DNA from: an uncultured Clostridia bacterium
GTDB lineage: Bacteria > Bacillota > Clostridia > Lachnospirales > Lachnospiraceae
Direction of reading: 5' to 3'
Length of the DNA: 9,786 nt
Assembly (NCBI GenBank): GCA_946186175.1
Contig: CAMHMG010000114.1
Coordinates: forward strand, 1-9,786
The notes beneath the pieces were generated by a model. The model saw only the letters and a list, made by a program, of their open reading frames with translations. It did no database searches and was not told where the DNA came from. How positions within the stretch are numbered: position 1 is the stretch's first letter; each line of letters begins with the position of its first letter. The translations under genes and the position numbers were made by a program. Positions 7,848-9,786 of the stretch are shown piece after piece.

Positions 7848-7894
7848 CGACAGGCATGGAGCTTACGCACAATCCTGATAATCTAATCATTTAA

Positions 7895-8812
7895 TCACGC
7901 TTCAGCTGCAGTTCCTGAAATCATCCATGGCGATGGCTGTGCAACCATAATACTTCTCTTATCACTCTTAGAAACTGAAATCTGAAGAACTTCCGTCTCA
8001 TTGATATTATACTTATCAAATATATTCTTGATATTAACAACCATATCAAGCTCTAAAGTATAAATAATAAACTGCATCTTAGGATTAACCTCCAGCAATA
8101 CCTTAATCTCTTCCTCTAATCTCTTAGATGCTACAATAAATGAAAGTCTCGGTGTAGGCACCTTTGCCAAATTCTCCTTGGTAACTCCCGAAATGATTTC
8201 TATATTATGTACGCCAAACTTGCTGACATTATCCTGCATTGCACGCATATCTCTTGAATCGGGCTCTACCGCAATAATAGTTCCCTCACTTGCCTCAATA
8301 GCAGCCTCAATAGCTATACTCTCACCGCTTACGATACATATAGTATCACCGACATCACATGAAAGCATGTTCATGATAACGGATCTGATCTCGTGTCCCA
8401 CATAATTAACCGAGCCCTTAGTAAAGAATTCATTCTTAATTCCAAAACGTGAAGCCTCTCTCGTATTCTCATTTATCACAAAGACAACAACCGGTTCTGT
8501 AATCTTCTTGTCCATGAAATCCTTAACCTTGCAATTCTCAACCTTATTATCAGCAGAAAGGCCATATCCAACCCACATATCAAGGTCACCGTAATCACCT
8601 TCCCACATCTCATAGAAGAGCTCCGGATGACTCTCATCTGCAAATATCATTACACGCTTATGTGTCTCAATTGTCGGAAGCACATTCTTCTGCTTACCGC
8701 ATATGTTAAGCATCTTAATTTTCTCCGGACTAACTTCCATACGATCAGCGAAATTGCCAACCCATTCAAGCATCTCACTGTTGTTATACATATCCATTCC
8801 ACTTGATCCCAT
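7895..8812 (-). CDS. CbiE/CbiT-derived orphan protein (half CbiE fused to divergent precorrin methyltransferase domain)
   Basis: The protein has 305 residues from the ATG at 8810-8812, which has GGGAGG 8 bases upstream. The frame is open a further 54 bases to 8866, but that extension overlaps the promoter and leader. The C-terminal domain, about 124-302, follows CbiT (decarboxylating precorrin methyltransferase). It shows GIKNEFFTKGSV, then GHEIRSVIMNML, SIAIEAA, an acidic strand end at E183 (IIAVEPDS), NVSKFGVHNIEIISG, and the late strand VLQISVSKS. The N-terminal part, about 35-115, resembles only the second half of CbiE, with a VGYGLS-like block. The first half of the tetrapyrrole methylase fold is missing. 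The SAM motif I, normally D-x-G-x-G-T-G, reads IVSGESIAIEA, so SAM binding is doubtful. No other cobalamin gene is nearby. I infer a repurposed relative rather than a corrin-pathway enzyme; its function is unknown. Confidence 0.8.
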   Translation of the reverse strand: MGSSGMDMYNNSEMLEWVGNFADRMEVSPEKIKMLNICGKQKNVLPTIETHKRVMIFADESHPELFYEMWEGDYGDLDMWVGYGLSADNKVENCKVKDFMDKKITEPVVVFVINENTREASRFGIKNEFFTKGSVNYVGHEIRSVIMNMLSCDVGDTICIVSGESIAIEAAIEASEGTIIAVEPDSRDMRAMQDNVSKFGVHNIEIISGVTKENLAKVPTPRLSFIVASKRLEEEIKVLLEVNPKMQFIIYTLELDMVVNIKNIFDKYNINETEVLQISVSKSDKRSIMVAQPSPWMISGTAAEA

Positions 8813-8820
8813 AACCAATA

Positions 8821-8826
8821 CCTCCC
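8821..8826 (-). promoter_or_regulatory. Shine-Dalgarno GGGAGG that sets the start of the CbiE/CbiT-like gene
   Basis: The minus strand reads GGGAGG, eight bases, then ATG at 8810-8812. The upstream ATG at 8866 has no comparable site and would add a hydrophobic stretch encoded by the AT-rich leader. Confidence 0.8.
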
Positions 8827-8856
8827 AACAAAATATTATAATTATAATACTCAAAT

Positions 8857-8885
8857 ATTGTAGCATTATTCCACATTTTTATCAA
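8857..8885 (-). promoter_or_regulatory. Housekeeping (sigma-A type) promoter for the CbiE/CbiT-like gene
   Basis: The minus strand has TTGATA at 8880-8885, a 17-base spacer and TACAAT at 8857-8862, each close to consensus. The start point would be near 8850, leaving a leader of about 38 bases, too short for a cobalamin riboswitch. This argues for vegetative expression, unlike the neighbouring spoVA genes. Confidence 0.65.
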
Positions 8886-8916
8886 TGTCTTTTATTGTGG
8901 TATATCCTCAGTCAAT

Positions 8917-9261
8917 TTATTGTAATAGCGATTCAATGATATTTGCAGTCTCCCCTACAAGATCATTACAGTTTTTCCCCTGCATACGTCTTTTCATGAT
9001 CAAGCCGGCACATTTATTGTCACCATTCTGTTCAAGAAAACGTTTTTCAAATTCTTTAACCGCTTCCGGCTTTATCATTTTTAACAATTTTATGCCAGCC
9101 AATAATCCACCGCATTTTCCACCCTCAGATCTGGGTGTAGGGGCAATACGGGCCGCTTCATCCTCCGACATACCAAGCTTATCGGCAAAAGCTCTGAAAA
9201 TGCTGACTGAGCAGCTGTTTCCGTTTTTGTGTTTTTCTCTCGCAATCTTCTCGTATCCCAT
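8917..9261 (-). CDS. C_GCAxxG_C_C family redox-type protein
   Basis: This is a small, soluble, probably cytoplasmic protein of 114 residues with no signal peptide or membrane segment. It matches the four-cysteine C_GCAxxG_C_C family, annotated as probable redox-active proteins, some possibly binding a metal or cluster. The four cysteines are C17 (GNSCSVSIFRAF), C50 (GGKCGGLLAG), C84 (DNKCAGLI) and C98 (GKNCNDLV), all in the expected order and helical context. The core reads KCGGLLAG, with Gly where the family name has Ala. The ATG at 9259-9261 has GAGGAG 11 bases upstream. It ends 105 bases before the CbiE/CbiT-like start, whose own promoter lies in that gap, so the two may be read together or separately. 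The substrate and partner are unknown. Confidence 0.82.
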   Translation of the reverse strand: MGYEKIAREKHKNGNSCSVSIFRAFADKLGMSEDEAARIAPTPRSEGGKCGGLLAGIKLLKMIKPEAVKEFEKRFLEQNGDNKCAGLIMKRRMQGKNCNDLVGETANIIESLLQ

Positions 9262-9339
9262 GTAATATCACACTCCTCTTCTCTTATGAAAATATAGTTG
9301 ATTGCACAACTCAAGAAAGAAAAAAATTATCCTAATTAC

Positions 9340-9470
9340 CTTCTCATAATATATCTTATCGGAAGGAAAGGAATGTCAAGCGAAGCGAAGACTTTACTTT
9401 CACCTGATAAGATAACGAGAAAACGAAGTTTTCGAGATTATGAGAATGTACGAAGTACTTCTCATAATAT
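9340..9470. repeat. Structured palindromic intergenic element with C-GAA-G triloops
   Basis: This non-coding gap contains nested inverted repeats. TTCTCATAAT (9341-9350) pairs with ATTATGAGAA (9437-9446). TATCTTATC (9352-9360) pairs with GATAAGATA (9406-9414), and GAAAG (9366-9370) with CTTTC (9397-9401). The apex holds GCGAAGC (9380-9386). A side hairpin is GAAAAC-GAA-GTTTTC (9419-9433). A 13-base direct repeat, CTTCTCATAATAT, bounds the element at 9340-9352 and 9458-9470. It lies between the end of the histidine kinase gene and the C_GCAxxG gene. It resembles a dispersed intergenic palindrome (REP/MITE class) more than a gene. No ORF or transposase is associated, and copies elsewhere cannot be seen from this window. 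Confidence 0.6.
9437..9468. other. Strong hairpin 12 bases past the histidine kinase stop
   Basis: ATTATGAGAA (9437-9446) pairs perfectly with 9459-9468. After one bulged T, GTAC (9448-9451) pairs with GTAC (9455-9458) across a GAA triloop. It is the right end of the palindromic element. It may also stabilise or end the minus-strand kinase transcript, although no T-run follows. Confidence 0.6.
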
Positions 9471-9480
9471 TCGTTTATGG

Positions 9481-9786
9481 TCAACTTAGCGGAATTAGCA
9501 GCTTTACGGAAAATCCTCCATTCTCATCCGCACGCTCGCAGATCAGGTCTCCATCCATCTTTTCCATAAACGACTTTGAAATGTATAATCCCAAACCGCT
9601 TCCTTCTTTCTGCCTCTTCTCTGCGTCCTTTCCGCGATAGAACTTGTTCGTAACAGCAGGAAGTTCTTCCTCTGAAACACCCGGACCATAATCTCTTATC
9701 TTCATTTCCAGGTAATCGTCAATCAATGAATAATCTACGTCTATTTTCGTGTTCGCATACTTGTATGAATTGGTGATTATATTACC
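9481..9786 (-). CDS. Sensor histidine kinase, C-terminal HATPase domain (partial, runs off the window)
   Basis: This is the catalytic ATP-binding end of a two-component sensor kinase. The frame is open from the stop at 9481-9483 to the window edge, giving 101 residues. A start at the TTG at 9724-9726 would be false, because the 20 codons before it encode the N box, NIITNSYKYANTKIDV. The G1 box follows as DYGPGV, an F-box-like stretch as FYRGKD, and the G2 box as GSGLGLYISK. The protein ends in GGFSVKLLIPLS, as is usual for HATPase_c domains. All ATP-binding motifs visible here are intact. The sensor and dimerisation domains and any response regulator lie beyond the right edge, so the signal cannot be predicted. 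Confidence 0.92.
   Translation of the reverse strand, partial: GNIITNSYKYANTKIDVDYSLIDDYLEMKIRDYGPGVSEEELPAVTNKFYRGKDAEKRQKEGSGLGLYISKSFMEKMDGDLICERADENGGFSVKLLIPLS

Noticed and set aside
7668..7894. Remnant of spoVAC upstream of spoVAD
   Set aside because: No reading frame of useful length exists here, and the sequence is AT-rich with promoter and hairpin features.
8813..8916. Cobalamin riboswitch before the CbiE/CbiT-like gene
   Set aside because: The predicted leader is only about 38 bases and no B12-box-like sequence is visible.
8885..9265. 126-codon plus-strand ORF
   Set aside because: It is the antisense shadow of the four-cysteine protein gene, which has a clear family match and ribosome site.
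9090..9314. 74-codon minus-strand ORF overlapping the four-cysteine gene in another frame
   Set aside because: It has no family similarity, and the overlapping frame is the recognised C_GCAxxG_C_C protein.
9298..9640. Two short plus-strand ORFs over the palindromic element and kinase end
   Set aside because: Their codons come from hairpin arms and from antisense of the histidine kinase. There is no ribosome site and no recognisable protein.

Overview
The window looks like chromosomal DNA of a low-GC, spore-forming, probably motile Firmicute, most likely a Clostridia member of the Lachnospiraceae type. This is inferred from protein families and base composition, because no rRNA or other marker gene is present. 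Supporting signs are spoVAD and spoVAE (forespore dipicolinic acid import), a chemoreceptor without a C-terminal tether pentapeptide, a class A penicillin-binding protein with a low-GC Gram-positive layout, strong AGGAGG-type ribosome sites, and TTG/GTG-type starts.

Layout from left to right. A YigZ/IMPACT-family gene (minus, 55-681) is separated by a strong hairpin terminator (779-822) from a dCache-HAMP-MCP chemoreceptor (minus, 946-3000, TTG start). The 3001-3233 gap holds back-to-back extended -10 promoters for the chemoreceptor and for a large bifunctional class A PBP (plus, 3234-6140). The PBP carries an extra C-terminal InlB-like repeat. A bidirectional terminator (6145-6186) separates it from the convergent spoVAD-spoVAE pair (minus, 6274-7667). 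These two are tightly coupled, but the usual partner spoVAC is not in the window. A good sigma-G-like promoter and two inverted repeats lie in the 227-base gap upstream of spoVAD.

Further right is a 305-residue protein (minus, 7895-8812) that looks like a fusion of the second half of CbiE with CbiT. It has lost most of the SAM glycine motif and has no cobalamin gene beside it. Next is a small four-cysteine protein of the C_GCAxxG_C_C redox family (minus, 8917-9261). A structured intergenic element (9340-9470) follows, built from inverted repeats capped by C-GAA-G triloops. The window ends inside a sensor histidine kinase (minus, 9481 to the edge) that shows its N, G1 and G2 boxes.

No complete multi-gene novel system is evident. 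The best candidates for something undescribed are the CbiE/CbiT-derived orphan, the GAA-triloop palindromic element, and the spoVAD control region (sigma-G-like promoter, 5' hairpin, possible AUU start). No tRNA, rRNA, CRISPR array, transposase or phage gene was seen.
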